64,000 nt of DNA from an uncultured Spirochaetales bacterium (GCA_944392695.1 CALXXN010000001.1:1-64000), one strand, 5' to 3'; positions 8,288 to 17,443 are shown, counted from the first letter of the stretch. Notes: generated from the sequence alone by a model not told the origin. A program made the numbers and translations.

Positions 8288-9088
8288 TCAATCCAGGAAA
8301 CGTTCGTTTATCTTGACGCCGAATGCGTCAGCGAGGATCCTCAACTGTTCATCGCTGATCGTCCTCACGATGCCAGCACCCTTTGCCTTCAGGTAGATTT
8401 CCGCCGCCTTCTCAATCGTGTGGACCAGGCCGAATGTCTCATCGAAATCGGCTCCCGTGCCGAAGATGCCATGGAAGGCCCAGACAACGGCAGGGTAGTC
8501 CTTGACCAGCTTCGAGGTCTCGATGGCGATGTCTGTGCCGCCAGGAATCATCCAGTCGAGGATTCCAACACCTTCAGGGAATACGACTGCGCATTCGGTC
8601 TCGCTCTGCCAGAGTATGCGGGAGAGCGTCCTCGCATCAGGCTCGATCGTATAGCTCAGTGCGGTGATGTTCGCTGGGTGGGCATGGTAGACGACGCGGC
8701 AGCGCCCCCCTGTGGCCTCCATCCTGCTGACATGGTTCATCAGGTGGCTTGGCAGCTCACTGGTGGGCTTCGCCCCATCCTCAAGCCCCCAGAGGATCTT
8801 ATAACCCGCACCATCGGCGTCGATCTTGATGATGCCTATGTTCTTCTCCGGGGCGAGTGGGACATTGCGCATGTAACGTCCGCTTCCCGTCGTGATGAAG
8901 TACTCACCTGCGAGGGCGGGTAGTGTGACAGGGAGGTCCATGTGCCTGTGCTGTGTGAAGAGAGGGGCGCAGTCTGCGACCTCGTCCTCCTTCATACGGT
9001 AGGTCAGGTTGCCTCCATTGCGCTCATGCCAGCCCTGGAGGAAGCCGTCGTAACACATCCTGATGTAATCTTCCAATACCTTCTGCAT
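8288..9088 (-). CDS. rhaD: L-rhamnulose-1-phosphate aldolase
   Basis: This class II aldolase splits L-rhamnulose 1-phosphate into dihydroxyacetone phosphate and L-lactaldehyde. The 266 residues match the usual length (about 274). Expected active-site elements are present: the glutamate in PTSELPSH (about residue 111), zinc histidines in VYHAHP (about 135 and 137) and the later histidine in WAFHGIF. An N-terminal GGNLTYR motif matches the phosphate-binding region. The start is ATG 9088 because GAGGA lies 7 bases upstream; a TTG at 9094 would overlap the rhaA stop. It is last in rhaBAD, two bases after the rhaA stop codon. Confidence 0.95.
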   Translation of the reverse strand: MQKVLEDYIRMCYDGFLQGWHERNGGNLTYRMKEDEVADCAPLFTQHRHMDLPVTLPALAGEYFITTGSGRYMRNVPLAPEKNIGIIKIDADGAGYKILWGLEDGAKPTSELPSHLMNHVSRMEATGGRCRVVYHAHPANITALSYTIEPDARTLSRILWQSETECAVVFPEGVGILDWMIPGGTDIAIETSKLVKDYPAVVWAFHGIFGTGADFDETFGLVHTIEKAAEIYLKAKGAGIVRTISDEQLRILADAFGVKINERFLD

Positions 9089-9090
9089 TT

Positions 9091-10326
9091 TCAATTCCTC
9101 TTGAGGAGGACCTCCTTCTCATAACGCATGACATCCTCGAACCAGCTGAAGTCATCTGACATGCCTTCGCGACGCAGATACTCGTTCCATACCTCCTGCC
9201 AAGGCAGTTCCTTCATCTCTTCCGAGTAGGCGAAGAGGCGGGTGTAGTCCTCGGCCTCCTGCTGGGCCTTCATGGACTTGTTGTCCTCCAGCAGGGCCAT
9301 GAGCAAGGCCTTCTGCATGTTGCGCGTCCCGACGACCCAGGCGACTATGCGGTTGATCGAGGCATCGAAGAAGTCCAGTCCGATCAGGACACGGTCGAGG
9401 GCGTCGTTGCGGACGATTTCCTTGGCGATCTCCTTCAGTTCGTCATCCAGGCGTACGACATGGTCGCTGTCCCAGCGTACGGCGCGTGTGACGTGCAGTG
9501 GGATCTTGTCGAAGAAACAGAGCAGTGCGGAGAGCTTCTCGCTGATCACTTCTGTTGGGTGGTAGTGGCCGCTGTCCAGGAGCTGGTGCACTCCCTCATG
9601 GCTCTTGGCATAGGCGAGGTAGAACTCGTTGGAGCCGACTGTGAATGACTCGAGTCCTATGCCGAATACCTTGCTCTCCACGCTGTCGATGACTCCATCG
9701 AGTTTTTCTGCATAAACCTGGTCGAGGGAGTCACGGAGGCGGAGGCGTGGTGAGAGGCGGTCTGCTGGTGTGTCCTTGAAGCCATCGGGGATCCAGAGGT
9801 TGCATACACTATAGCCATCGAGCTCCTTTGCGAATGTGGCTGCGACGCGGCGGCTTGCGATGCAGTGGCGGATCCAGAAGTCACGCACCTCCTTGTGGGG
9901 AGAGGAGAGTGTCAGGTTGTTGACGACCATGGGATGTGAGAAGCAGGTCGGGTTGAAGTCGAGCCCGAGCTTGTTCTTCTTCGCGAAGTCGATCCACGCC
10001 TGGTAGTCCTCCGGGCGGATTCCATCGCGGTCTGTCTGGCGGTCTGTGACCAGGTAGCTTGCATGGAGGTTCAGCCGCTTGGCGCCAGGGATCATCGAAG
10101 AGGCGAACTCGAAGTCGGCCATCAGCTCCTCCGGGGTCCTGGCACGTCCAGGATGGTCTCCAGTCGTCTGGATACCACCTGAGAGGGCGCTGGCACCTTT
10201 CTCGAAGCCGATCACGTCATCCCCCTGCCAGCAGTTGATGCTGACCGGGGTTTTCCGCAGTGTCTCAATCGCCGCTTCTGTGTCTATGCCGTAGGCGGCG
10301 TATCGTTCCTTTGCATCCTTGTACAT
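9091..10326 (-). CDS. rhaA: L-rhamnose isomerase
   Basis: RhaA converts L-rhamnose to L-rhamnulose using divalent metal. The 411 residues compare with 419 in E. coli. Motifs include SINCWQGDDVIGFE near the N-terminus, LDFNPTCFSHPM, the HYHPTEVISEK segment and VRWDSDHVV, all characteristic of RhaA rather than xylose isomerase. The start is ATG 10326, preceded at 5 bases by a full AGGAGG. The frame runs further upstream, but only into the end of rhaB. It is the middle gene of rhaBAD, with 10 bases to rhaB and 2 bases to rhaD. Confidence 0.95.
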   Translation of the reverse strand: MYKDAKERYAAYGIDTEAAIETLRKTPVSINCWQGDDVIGFEKGASALSGGIQTTGDHPGRARTPEELMADFEFASSMIPGAKRLNLHASYLVTDRQTDRDGIRPEDYQAWIDFAKKNKLGLDFNPTCFSHPMVVNNLTLSSPHKEVRDFWIRHCIASRRVAATFAKELDGYSVCNLWIPDGFKDTPADRLSPRLRLRDSLDQVYAEKLDGVIDSVESKVFGIGLESFTVGSNEFYLAYAKSHEGVHQLLDSGHYHPTEVISEKLSALLCFFDKIPLHVTRAVRWDSDHVVRLDDELKEIAKEIVRNDALDRVLIGLDFFDASINRIVAWVVGTRNMQKALLMALLEDNKSMKAQQEAEDYTRLFAYSEEMKELPWQEVWNEYLRREGMSDDFSWFEDVMRYEKEVLLKRN

Positions 10327-10336
10327 GCCATTCCTC

Positions 10337-11689
10337 CTATATGCACTCATGAATCTCGAAGGATGAGACCAGTATGTCTTTGATATCCGAGCGTCCGAAT
10401 TCCTTTGATGCCAGCATCGCTGAGAGCAGGTTGCCAATCGCGCTGCCTTCGTCTGGGCCGGCCGTGACACGGAGCCCCGTGGCCTTGGCCGTCAGCTGGT
10501 TGAGGTAGTCATCCTTGGAACCTCCACCGACAATGGCCAGGTGGTCAAAGCGCCGACCCGTGATGGCTTCCATGCCACAGATCGCATCCATGTAGGCTTC
10601 CGCCAGGCTCTCGTAGACGACACGGGCTGTCTCTCCAATGCCAGAAGGCCTCCTGAGGCCTTGCTCCTCTAACGCGTCTGCAATCGCCATCGTCATCGAG
10701 GCTGGGGCGAGGAAGCGGTCATCAAGCGCATCGACAAGGCCGATGAACTCACTTGAACGGGCTTCACTGACGATGTCATCGAAGCTGATGTCCCCTCCTG
10801 CTTCCTTCCTGATGTTCTGGAGCATCCATGTGCCCATGATGTTCTTCAGGAAGCGCACCTGACCATCATCAGCCCCTTCGTTCGTGAAGTTCGCCTTTGC
10901 GGCTTCCCCGTTTGTGATTGCCTCTGGCAGGAGGCAGCCTAACAATGACCAAGTGCCTGATGAGAGGTAGGCGGAAGCAGGGCCCAGGGGGCTTGCGAGC
11001 ACGGCTGCTGCCGTATCATGACTTGGGGCCAGGATGAGGGTCGTATCGTAGCCGACTTCGTCACGGACCTCCCCACGGAGCCTTCCAAGCCTGGTGCCTG
11101 GCATTGAGAGTGTTTTGAATATCCTGCCGGGCAGGCCAAGTGCATCAATCAGCCCATGGTCCCATTCCTGACGACCCGCCTCCAGGAGGTTGGTCGTGCT
11201 CGCGTTCGTATACTCCTGCGCCATCTCCCCTGTGAGCTTCCAGGCGAGGTAGTCCGGTATCATCAGCATGTCATGGGCCTTGTCCAGGACAGCCCTGTCT
11301 TCGCTCAGGAGCTGGTAGATGGTGTTGAACCTCTGTTTCTGCGTCCCTGTGCGTTTGTAGAGCTCCTCCTGTGCGATGGGGCAGGCCACGTTGTCAGTGC
11401 GCTTGTCGCGGTAGGAGGTGGCAGGTGTGACCTCCCTGTGGTCCTTGTCCAGAAGGACATAGTCCACACCCCAGGTGTCGATTGAGACGCTGTCGACAGG
11501 GCCGGCCTTCCTCATGCCTGCCAGTACTTCCTTGTAGAGCGCCTCGATGTCCCAGCACAACCTTCCAGCTTTTTCGATGGGCTTGTTTGGGAAGCGATGT
11601 ACGCATTCAGTGTGGATTTCCCCACCATCGAAACACCCAAGCAGGATCTTGCCTGATGATGCCCCGATGTCTATGGCCAGATGTCTCAT
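10337..11689 (-). CDS. rhaB: L-rhamnulokinase
   Basis: RhaB phosphorylates L-rhamnulose at C1 with ATP. It is a FGGY-type carbohydrate kinase with the phosphate loop AIDIGASSGK at the N-terminus. The substrate segment DTWGVDYVLLD is followed by SYRDKRTD and FNTIYQL. The later ATP-site segments are APSHDTAAAV, SSGTWSLLG and IVGGGSKDDYLNQLTA. The start is uncertain. ATG 11689 gives the family N-terminus and 450 residues. A GTG at 11731 would add 14 residues but sits only two bases after AAGGAG. It is first in rhaBAD and divergent from the AraC regulator, whose product probably controls both. Confidence 0.93.
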   Translation of the reverse strand: MRHLAIDIGASSGKILLGCFDGGEIHTECVHRFPNKPIEKAGRLCWDIEALYKEVLAGMRKAGPVDSVSIDTWGVDYVLLDKDHREVTPATSYRDKRTDNVACPIAQEELYKRTGTQKQRFNTIYQLLSEDRAVLDKAHDMLMIPDYLAWKLTGEMAQEYTNASTTNLLEAGRQEWDHGLIDALGLPGRIFKTLSMPGTRLGRLRGEVRDEVGYDTTLILAPSHDTAAAVLASPLGPASAYLSSGTWSLLGCLLPEAITNGEAAKANFTNEGADDGQVRFLKNIMGTWMLQNIRKEAGGDISFDDIVSEARSSEFIGLVDALDDRFLAPASMTMAIADALEEQGLRRPSGIGETARVVYESLAEAYMDAICGMEAITGRRFDHLAIVGGGSKDDYLNQLTAKATGLRVTAGPDEGSAIGNLLSAMLASKEFGRSDIKDILVSSFEIHECI

Positions 11690-11811
11690 GCCAACAGCAT
11701 CCATCCCTATCGCTGCATGCGCAATAGACACTTCTCCTTATTTGTTGATGGAAATCGCCCGGATATTTGTTTAAAAGCGTGGAATAAGGTCAAGTCTTGA
11801 TGTTTTTTTAC

Positions 11812-11840
11812 TTGCGTCCTGCCTCGGGCTGTGTGAGAAT
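11812..11840 (+). promoter_or_regulatory. Candidate leaderless promoter of the rhamnose regulator
   Basis: TTGCGT (11812-11817), 17 bases, GAGAAT (11835-11840), then AAGCAC and the ATG at 11847. The 6-base gap predicts that transcription starts on the ATG itself. No ribosome site precedes the gene. Confidence 0.45.
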
Positions 11841-11846
11841 AAGCAC

Positions 11847-12782
11847 ATGGGATACTTGATGGACCGCTTGAGGCCCCTCACCGATGAGGAGCTTGCTTAC
11901 AAGGAGGCCCGCTCGAAGGGCCTGACTGGTGTGGACCAGGTCATACTCCCCAGCGAAGTGGAGGAGCGTGCACGTTGTGATGAGAAAGTCGTGCTGCGGT
12001 CCTCCTACTATGATGACCGGCCTGGAGGGGTGAAGATGGTGAAACACCCTGTCTACATGCCCCGCTATCTGCACAGCCACCGCTTTGTCGAACTGACCTG
12101 GATCGCGTCAGGTTCTGTCGAGGAGGAGCTGGAGGGCAAGGACATCACGGCTGTTGAAGGCGATGTCGTTATGATCATGCCAGGCTACTACCACAGCATA
12201 TGGACTGATAGTGAGGACACGTTGGCCCTGAATTTCCTGGCCGATCCTGCTTTCTTCGCTTCCCTTGACGAGCGCTTCTCCTTGGACCTCTCCGCCTGCT
12301 CCCATGCAGTCTTCGGCCCTGTCGACCTTGAAGCCCCTGTCGAGTACTTCCTGGCAGAGAGGGAGAAGTGTGATGAAGCCTCACCTTTTGCGATGGAAGT
12401 CGCTTTCGAGCGCATGCTGCTGGCATTGAAACGTTCCACATTGAAGGAGAAGGCCTTGCCAGGTGAGCGCAAGGAGGTCTTCAGGATCCTCTCCTACCTC
12501 GAGGAGCATTCTGCAGATGTGACTCTCACGAGTTTCGCCGAGTATTTCCGCGTCAGCGAGCAGTACGCCTCACGCCTGATCCGGGAGAAGACTGGTTCAT
12601 CCTTCTCCCAGATTGTCAAACGGTTGAGGATGGAGCAGGCGGCCAAGCTGCTGCGCACAGGCCGCCTCTCGGCCAAGGAGGTCGGAGGCAAGGTCGGTTA
12701 CTCGTCCCCAGAGCACTTCAGCCGTACCTTCAAGGCCTGGTACGGCATAGGCCCTGACGAGTGGAGGAAGCGTAACAGCTAG
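11847..12782 (+). CDS. AraC family regulator of the rhamnose genes
   Basis: The 311-residue protein has an N-terminal cupin-like sensing domain (HSHRFVELTWIASGSVEEEL and GDVVMIMPGYYHSIW, residues about 75-125). A C-terminal AraC DNA-binding domain carries two helix-turn-helix units, ending with VGGKVGYSSPEHFSRTFKAWYGIGPDEWRK. It is divergent from rhaBAD and convergent with rhaM. This is the arrangement of a local activator such as RhaS/RhaR, although the sequence is not close enough to name it so. The ligand is presumably L-rhamnose (inference from location). Its stop codon shares the bases CTAG with the rhaM stop on the other strand. Confidence 0.88.
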   Translation: MGYLMDRLRPLTDEELAYKEARSKGLTGVDQVILPSEVEERARCDEKVVLRSSYYDDRPGGVKMVKHPVYMPRYLHSHRFVELTWIASGSVEEELEGKDITAVEGDVVMIMPGYYHSIWTDSEDTLALNFLADPAFFASLDERFSLDLSACSHAVFGPVDLEAPVEYFLAEREKCDEASPFAMEVAFERMLLALKRSTLKEKALPGERKEVFRILSYLEEHSADVTLTSFAEYFRVSEQYASRLIREKTGSSFSQIVKRLRMEQAAKLLRTGRLSAKEVGGKVGYSSPEHFSRTFKAWYGIGPDEWRKRNS

Positions 12783-13096
12783 TCGAGGTGGAACATCTCC
12801 TCGAGAGGGATTGAGACAGGGCTCTCGTCCTCGTTGACATCCATCAGGGGGGCCATGTAGTGCCACCAGCGCTTCATGGCCTCCTCCCCACCGAGGTCCT
12901 GGCTTCCACCATCTCCATTGACACGTTGCACGCTGAAGAGCGTACCTGTCTCATCATCGAGGAAGATTGAGTAATCGGAGACTCCCTGTTTCTTCAACAG
13001 GTCCACGATTTCAGGCCAGATTGCGGCATGACGCCGTCTGTACTCTTCCTTCATTCCTTCTTTCAGATGCATCTTGAATGCGATTTGCCTATCCAT
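12779..13096 (-). CDS. rhaM: L-rhamnose mutarotase
   Basis: RhaM interconverts alpha- and beta-L-rhamnopyranose. The 105-residue length equals the family norm (104 in E. coli). It has the expected pattern: IAFKMHLKEGMKEEYRRRHAAIWPEIVDLL, then SDYSIFLD, then the tail KRWWHYMAPLMD. The ATG at 13096 gives the right N-terminus, but no ribosome site lies at a usable distance. A promoter can be read immediately upstream that would make the transcript leaderless. It lies apart from rhaBAD, tail to tail with the AraC gene, sharing four bases of stop codon (CTAG). Confidence 0.92.
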   Translation of the reverse strand: MDRQIAFKMHLKEGMKEEYRRRHAAIWPEIVDLLKKQGVSDYSIFLDDETGTLFSVQRVNGDGGSQDLGGEEAMKRWWHYMAPLMDVNEDESPVSIPLEEMFHLD

Positions 13097-13100
13097 GGGT

Positions 13101-13128
13101 AAAAATGTAGGCCTCCACAAGGGAGGCC
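13101..13128 (-). terminator. Terminator of trpB, abutting the rhaM start
   Basis: On the minus strand GGCCTCC-CTTGT-GGAGGCC is followed by TACATTTTTACCC. It is 25 bases after the trpB stop and ends 5 bases before the rhaM ATG. Confidence 0.75.
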
Positions 13129-13133
13129 CGCAA
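13104..13133 (-). promoter_or_regulatory. Candidate rhaM promoter containing the trpB terminator
   Basis: TTGCGG (13133-13128), an 18-bp spacer and TACATT (13109-13104) lie 7 bases before the ATG. The spacer is the trpB terminator hairpin, so one inverted repeat may end trpB and separate the rhaM promoter boxes. TTGCGG is the same -35 seen at pepF. Confidence 0.45.
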
Positions 13134-13153
13134 TGGACATTTCCTGACAAGTC

Positions 13154-14446
13154 TTAACGCTTCTTCTGCTGGATGTGTGATAGGAAGTCCTCATAGGCTG
13201 ATGGGCTGTCGATCTTGGGTTCGTATTCGACAAGCGGGTAGTTGTCCATGACGAAGTCGATGTCCTTGTCACCGCGCCCTGAGAGGTTGACGAGTATGGT
13301 GGCGTCGCTGGGCAGCTGGGGTGCGAGTTTCACAGCGTAGGCGACCGCATGGCTGGATTCCAGCGCAGGGATGATGCCTTCTAGTCTTGAGAGGGCATAG
13401 AAGGCCTCAACAGCCTCCCTGTCGGTCGCAGTCATGTAACTGACGCGCTTGATGTCATGAAGCTGGCAATGCTGTGGTCCGACACCTGGGTAGTCCAGGC
13501 CGCTTGCAATCGAGTAGACAGGAAGTGGGTTGCCTGCATCGTCCTGGATCAGGAGTGTCTTGAAGCCATGGAGTATGCCAGGCTTGCCCTTTGTGATGGA
13601 TGCCGCATGCTGGTTTGTGTCCAGGCCGAGTCCTGCCGGTTCGACGCCATAGAGATTCACAGAAGCATCGTCAAGGAAGCCTGAGAATATGCCCATGGCA
13701 TTGCTTCCACCTCCGACACAGGCGACGACATTGTCAGGAAGGCGTCCTGTCATCTCAATCATCTGTCCGCGTGCCTCGACGCCTACAACTGATTGGAAGT
13801 CACGCACCATTGCAGGGAAGGGGTGTGGCCCTACGACAGATCCGATGCAATAAATCTGTGTGATGGGATCGGCAAGATAAGCCTTGAAAGCTTCATCTAC
13901 AGCATCCTTCAGTGTCCTTGTCCCGCTCTTGACGACAACGACCTTGGCCCCGAGGATCTTCATCCTTGCGACGTTCGGAGCCTCCTTCATGACGTCGACC
14001 TCTCCCATGTAGATGTCGCACTCGAGACCCATCAGGGCGGCCGCCGTGGCAAGTGCGACACCATGCTGTCCTGCACCAGTCTCCGCGATGACCTTCTTCT
14101 TGCCCATGCGCTTGGCGAGGAGGACTTCTCCGAGGCAGTGGTTGATCTTATGGGCACCTGTATGGTTCAGGTCCTCCCTCTTGAGGTAGATCTGTGCACC
14201 TCCCAGGATGCGGGACAGGTTCTTTGCATGGAAGACGGGCGAGGGGCGTCCTGTATAGTGCTTGTGCAAGTCGTAGAGCTCTTCTTTGAATGATGGGTCC
14301 GCTGCTGCTTCCTCATAAGCCGCTGCGACTTCATCCATCACGCGCTGCAACGCTTCCGGGACATAGGATCCACCGTAAGCACCGAAATTGCCATCATGGT
14401 CAGGGCGGTTCGTCGTGTCTATTGTCTGTGTGAGCAAGTTGGTCAT
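13154..14446 (-). CDS. trpB: Tryptophan synthase beta chain, solitary
   Basis: TrpB is the PLP enzyme that joins indole and serine. The 430-residue protein has the PLP lysine in NHTGAHKIN (K100), the catalytic glutamate in AETGAGQHG (E122) and the phosphate-binding GGGSNAMG. No trpA or other trp gene flanks it: downstream is rhaM and upstream is over 500 bases without genes. A lone beta chain can make tryptophan from scavenged indole and serine; whether trpA exists elsewhere cannot be seen. It resembles TrpB1 rather than TrpB2 in length and N-terminus. A GGAGG ribosome site precedes the ATG. The promoter region carries two copies of a 10-bp direct repeat. Confidence 0.95.
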   Translation of the reverse strand: MTNLLTQTIDTTNRPDHDGNFGAYGGSYVPEALQRVMDEVAAAYEEAAADPSFKEELYDLHKHYTGRPSPVFHAKNLSRILGGAQIYLKREDLNHTGAHKINHCLGEVLLAKRMGKKKVIAETGAGQHGVALATAAALMGLECDIYMGEVDVMKEAPNVARMKILGAKVVVVKSGTRTLKDAVDEAFKAYLADPITQIYCIGSVVGPHPFPAMVRDFQSVVGVEARGQMIEMTGRLPDNVVACVGGGSNAMGIFSGFLDDASVNLYGVEPAGLGLDTNQHAASITKGKPGILHGFKTLLIQDDAGNPLPVYSIASGLDYPGVGPQHCQLHDIKRVSYMTATDREAVEAFYALSRLEGIIPALESSHAVAYAVKLAPQLPSDATILVNLSGRGDKDIDFVMDNYPLVEYEPKIDSPSAYEDFLSHIQQKKR

Positions 14447-14476
14447 GTGTCCATCCTCCAGGTTTTGTTTTTGTTT

Positions 14477-14511
14477 ATAGAAACATTACTGTGAATAGAA
14501 ACATGTGTCAA
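14477..14511 (-). promoter_or_regulatory. trpB promoter with tandem operator-like repeats
   Basis: On the minus strand TTGACA (14511-14506), 17 bases, TAATGT (14488-14483). The 10-mer ATGTTTCTAT occurs twice on that strand (14504-14495 and 14486-14477), exactly 18 bp apart, covering the spacer and the -10. This spacing suggests a dimeric regulator binding one face of the helix. Confidence 0.5.
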
Positions 14512-14980
14512 GAACCTGCGGAGTGAACCTCTGTATCAACCCATGGATGGCAATGTAGTCACTTGCTTTGTTTCTGTGCCGATTGGGCTGTGTTCCCTTT
14601 ATCCCGTTTCTATTTTAAGACGTCCTGCTTTCTACAGGATCCAGATTGTGTAGATGAAGGCATGGTCGTGGTGATGGAAGTTTGAAAACACATAAATATT
14701 GTCAACAAAAAAAAAATACTTTATTCTGAGCCAGTATGTGTGGAGAGGGGATGTTTTCCTGCCTTTCCCATATGGCCGTGCATTGTGCATTGCAAGAAGG
14801 GGGCATGAACCATGAAGGTCACATAGACATGATGCTGACATCCGTCAGCTGTTTGAAGTAGCGCTTCGTTTCCTGAAGACGAGGTGGCGAGTCGCATCAT
14901 GAGTTGGTATCAGTACAGGGAAAAACAGTCTTAGGCCTGATTGGCCGATAGGGGCGGTAGATGCCCTGGTTCAAAAAAAA
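14512..14980. other. Gene-free stretch upstream of the lipoprotein gene
   Basis: No supported gene is visible. The stretch is AT-richer than its neighbours and has a run of ten or more A at 14705-14716 next to TTGTCAAC, which may bend the DNA. I see no clear -10/-35 pair for the downstream gene, no tRNA and no recognisable riboswitch. Confidence 0.5.
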
Positions 14981-14989
14981 GGAGGGAAT

Positions 14990-17392
14990 ATGCGTAAAAC
15001 AGCTTATCTGCTTGTGTTTGTAATTGCCGCATTGGTTTTAGCATCATGCAGCAGTCCAGAGCCGACGTTCTATTCAGTTCATTTCGAAACTAATGGCGGT
15101 GATCCTATCGATCCATATGTATTCCAGGAGGGTAGTCAAGTCACTTGGTTGCCCCAGGCACACCGGACTGGACATGAATTCCTTGGTTGGTATGAGGATC
15201 CTGAGCTTACACGGCCATTTGACGTGCAAACAGTCATGACGGGAGACATCACTGTCTATGCCAAGTGGGAGACCTGTACCTATGAAGTCGTGTTCGTTTT
15301 TTCCAATGGATCAGACGACGTCGTCAAGGAATACAAGTATGGAGAACTCGTTGAGCGACCAGAGGATCCTGTCAAAACTGGTTATGTGTTCGAGGGCTGG
15401 TTTGTTGATGGAGCGGAGATGTATGACTTCGATGCCCCTGTCGAAAGAGACCTGGAATTGAGGGCGAAGTGGAGGGAAAAAGATCCCATTTTCGTGTATC
15501 TTTATATCAGCTCAATACATATTTCTGATGAAGTCCTGTATGGCACAGAGGGACTTCCTCTGACACGTCCAGAGGATCCGTTCAGGGAGGGATATGAATT
15601 TGTAGATTGGTATATCGATGGTGACTTTTCTGAAGTGTATGATTTTGAAAAACCTCTTTCTGAGAGTATACGCTTGTATGCCAAATTCAACCCCTTAAGC
15701 TATTCTGTCAGTTTCGAGACTAATGGTGGTTCGGAAATCCCCAGCATGACTGCGACAAATGGCGAAGTGCTTGATGTCGCAGATCCAGAGAGGAAGGGGT
15801 ACACATTTTCAGGCTGGTATTATGATGAAGGCCTTACCCAGGAGTATGATCCTGACACAACGACTTTCACAGAGGCTTTCACTTTATATGCGAAGTGGGA
15901 ACCATGTAAGTTGACCATTTCTTTCATGAGCAAGGGATATTTACATGAAACGGTTGAGACTTATTCTGGCGAGACAATTGAAAGACCTGATGATCCAATC
16001 TGGAAAGGTTCCAAATTTACCGGCTGGTATCTTGATGAAGACTGTACCAAGGCCTTTGATTTCTCAACCCTGCTGTATGAGGACCTGACCCTATATGCGG
16101 GATGGGCTCAGATATATTCAATCACGTTTGATAGCTTCGAATTTCCTTCCACGTTGGATAGTAGTGTTTGTTCTATAGACTTCCCGACTGGGATTTCGGC
16201 TGCAACTGGCGATATTGTGGAAATGCCTCAGGCCACCATCACCATAGGTGACAACGTCATCCAGGTCAAAGAATGGTATCAGGAAGGTTCTGAGACACCA
16301 TTTGATTTCTCAAAGCCAATTGTCATAGACCGTCCCCTGGTCCTCTATGCCCGTTGGGAAGGATATGAAATCAAGGATGGTGTCTACGAGGTTGGCAATG
16401 AATATGGTTTGAAGGTCTGGTGGGATGCTGTTGCAGAAGATCCTTCTGTCAGTTGCATTCTTGTTGAAGACATTCCTCTTGCTACAGGTACGAGTACAAT
16501 GTCGAACTGGACTCCTGTAGGGAGTTTCTCAGGGGTTTTTGATGGTAATGGCCATAAAATTTCCAATTTGCGCATCAGAAGCACCAACGACCAATATACA
16601 CGGTCTGAGATTGCATTGTTCAACACTTTGGAGGAAAGCGCGGTTGTCAAGGACCTCACACTGGAGAACGCACGGATAACCCTGAAATTCATTGATTTTG
16701 GTGCATTGCTGGCATATATGAACAAGGGCGTGATTGATAATTGTCACGTCATTGATGGAAATGTGAGCTGCTATGATAATACAGGCTCGTGCAATAATGG
16801 TGGATTGGTTGGCACGAACAGAGGATTGATCACAGGTTGCTCATTTAGCGGTATCCTGTACGGTAGGATGAATGCCGGCGGTATAGCAGTATATAATTAC
16901 GGCTCGATCTTCGGTTGCGTTTCCGATGGTTCGATGGAGGAGTTCTCGAGTGCCACAGTGTCTCATACAGTAGGTGGAATTGTTGGGGACAATGATGGGA
17001 CTGTCATGGCTTGCATGTCCTCAGCAGGTGTCAGAGCAGGATACAGCGGGGGTGTGGTAGGTAGTTCCAGCACTGACCTGCGCTCTCTATGCTATGTTGG
17101 CTCTCAAGGCGCTATGACTGGAGGCGTTGTTGCAATAAGCAGTGATAGGGACATATCAATCGAAAGTTGCTTCACGTCGACTTCTGCCTTGGCAGGTCCG
17201 GAATACCGTGGATATAAAGCAGTCATAGACGACAAGTCCGCTTACTCTGTAACAGGAGATGGCTGGGCGGATGCTGTAAACAGCATGAATGAAGCGATTG
17301 ATGAATGGAATGTTTCAAATCCAGACAACCTTTGTCAGTATAGGTTTGAATACGACGGTTCACAGCAGTTGCCAGTCATAGTTGAAGCTTGA
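14990..17392 (+). CDS. Surface lipoprotein with InlB repeats and a GLUG domain
   Basis: The 800-residue protein begins with a lipoprotein signal peptide and lipobox LASC, with the acylated cysteine near residue 20. Six InlB/Flg_new repeats of about 65-70 residues follow (residues 28-455). They contain FETNGG and repeats of F.GWY.D...T..[FY]D...L.YAKWE. From about 460 to 800 is a GLUG-type region: FSGVFDGNGHKISNLRI, ALFNTLEESAVVKDLTLENA, then GGLVGTNRG, GGIAVYN and GGIVGDNDG. Such proteins sit on the outer surface and are thought to bind carbohydrate or host material; the exact role is unknown. The gene stands alone with a strong AAGGAGGG site and its own terminator. The truncated gene at 48-1289 is a paralogue of its C-terminal half. 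Confidence 0.85.
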   Translation: MRKTAYLLVFVIAALVLASCSSPEPTFYSVHFETNGGDPIDPYVFQEGSQVTWLPQAHRTGHEFLGWYEDPELTRPFDVQTVMTGDITVYAKWETCTYEVVFVFSNGSDDVVKEYKYGELVERPEDPVKTGYVFEGWFVDGAEMYDFDAPVERDLELRAKWREKDPIFVYLYISSIHISDEVLYGTEGLPLTRPEDPFREGYEFVDWYIDGDFSEVYDFEKPLSESIRLYAKFNPLSYSVSFETNGGSEIPSMTATNGEVLDVADPERKGYTFSGWYYDEGLTQEYDPDTTTFTEAFTLYAKWEPCKLTISFMSKGYLHETVETYSGETIERPDDPIWKGSKFTGWYLDEDCTKAFDFSTLLYEDLTLYAGWAQIYSITFDSFEFPSTLDSSVCSIDFPTGISAATGDIVEMPQATITIGDNVIQVKEWYQEGSETPFDFSKPIVIDRPLVLYARWEGYEIKDGVYEVGNEYGLKVWWDAVAEDPSVSCILVEDIPLATGTSTMSNWTPVGSFSGVFDGNGHKISNLRIRSTNDQYTRSEIALFNTLEESAVVKDLTLENARITLKFIDFGALLAYMNKGVIDNCHVIDGNVSCYDNTGSCNNGGLVGTNRGLITGCSFSGILYGRMNAGGIAVYNYGSIFGCVSDGSMEEFSSATVSHTVGGIVGDNDGTVMACMSSAGVRAGYSGGVVGSSSTDLRSLCYVGSQGAMTGGVVAISSDRDISIESCFTSTSALAGPEYRGYKAVIDDKSAYSVTGDGWADAVNSMNEAIDEWNVSNPDNLCQYRFEYDGSQQLPVIVEA

Positions 17393-17405
17393 TGCGGAAA
17401 GCATA

Positions 17406-17443
17406 CAAGGAAGGGTCTGAATGCAGGCCCTTCCTTGTTTTCC
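17406..17443 (+). terminator. Rho-independent terminator of the InlB/GLUG gene
   Basis: CAAGGAAGGG pairs perfectly with CCCTTCCTTG around a 12-base loop. TTTTCC follows. Confidence 0.85.
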
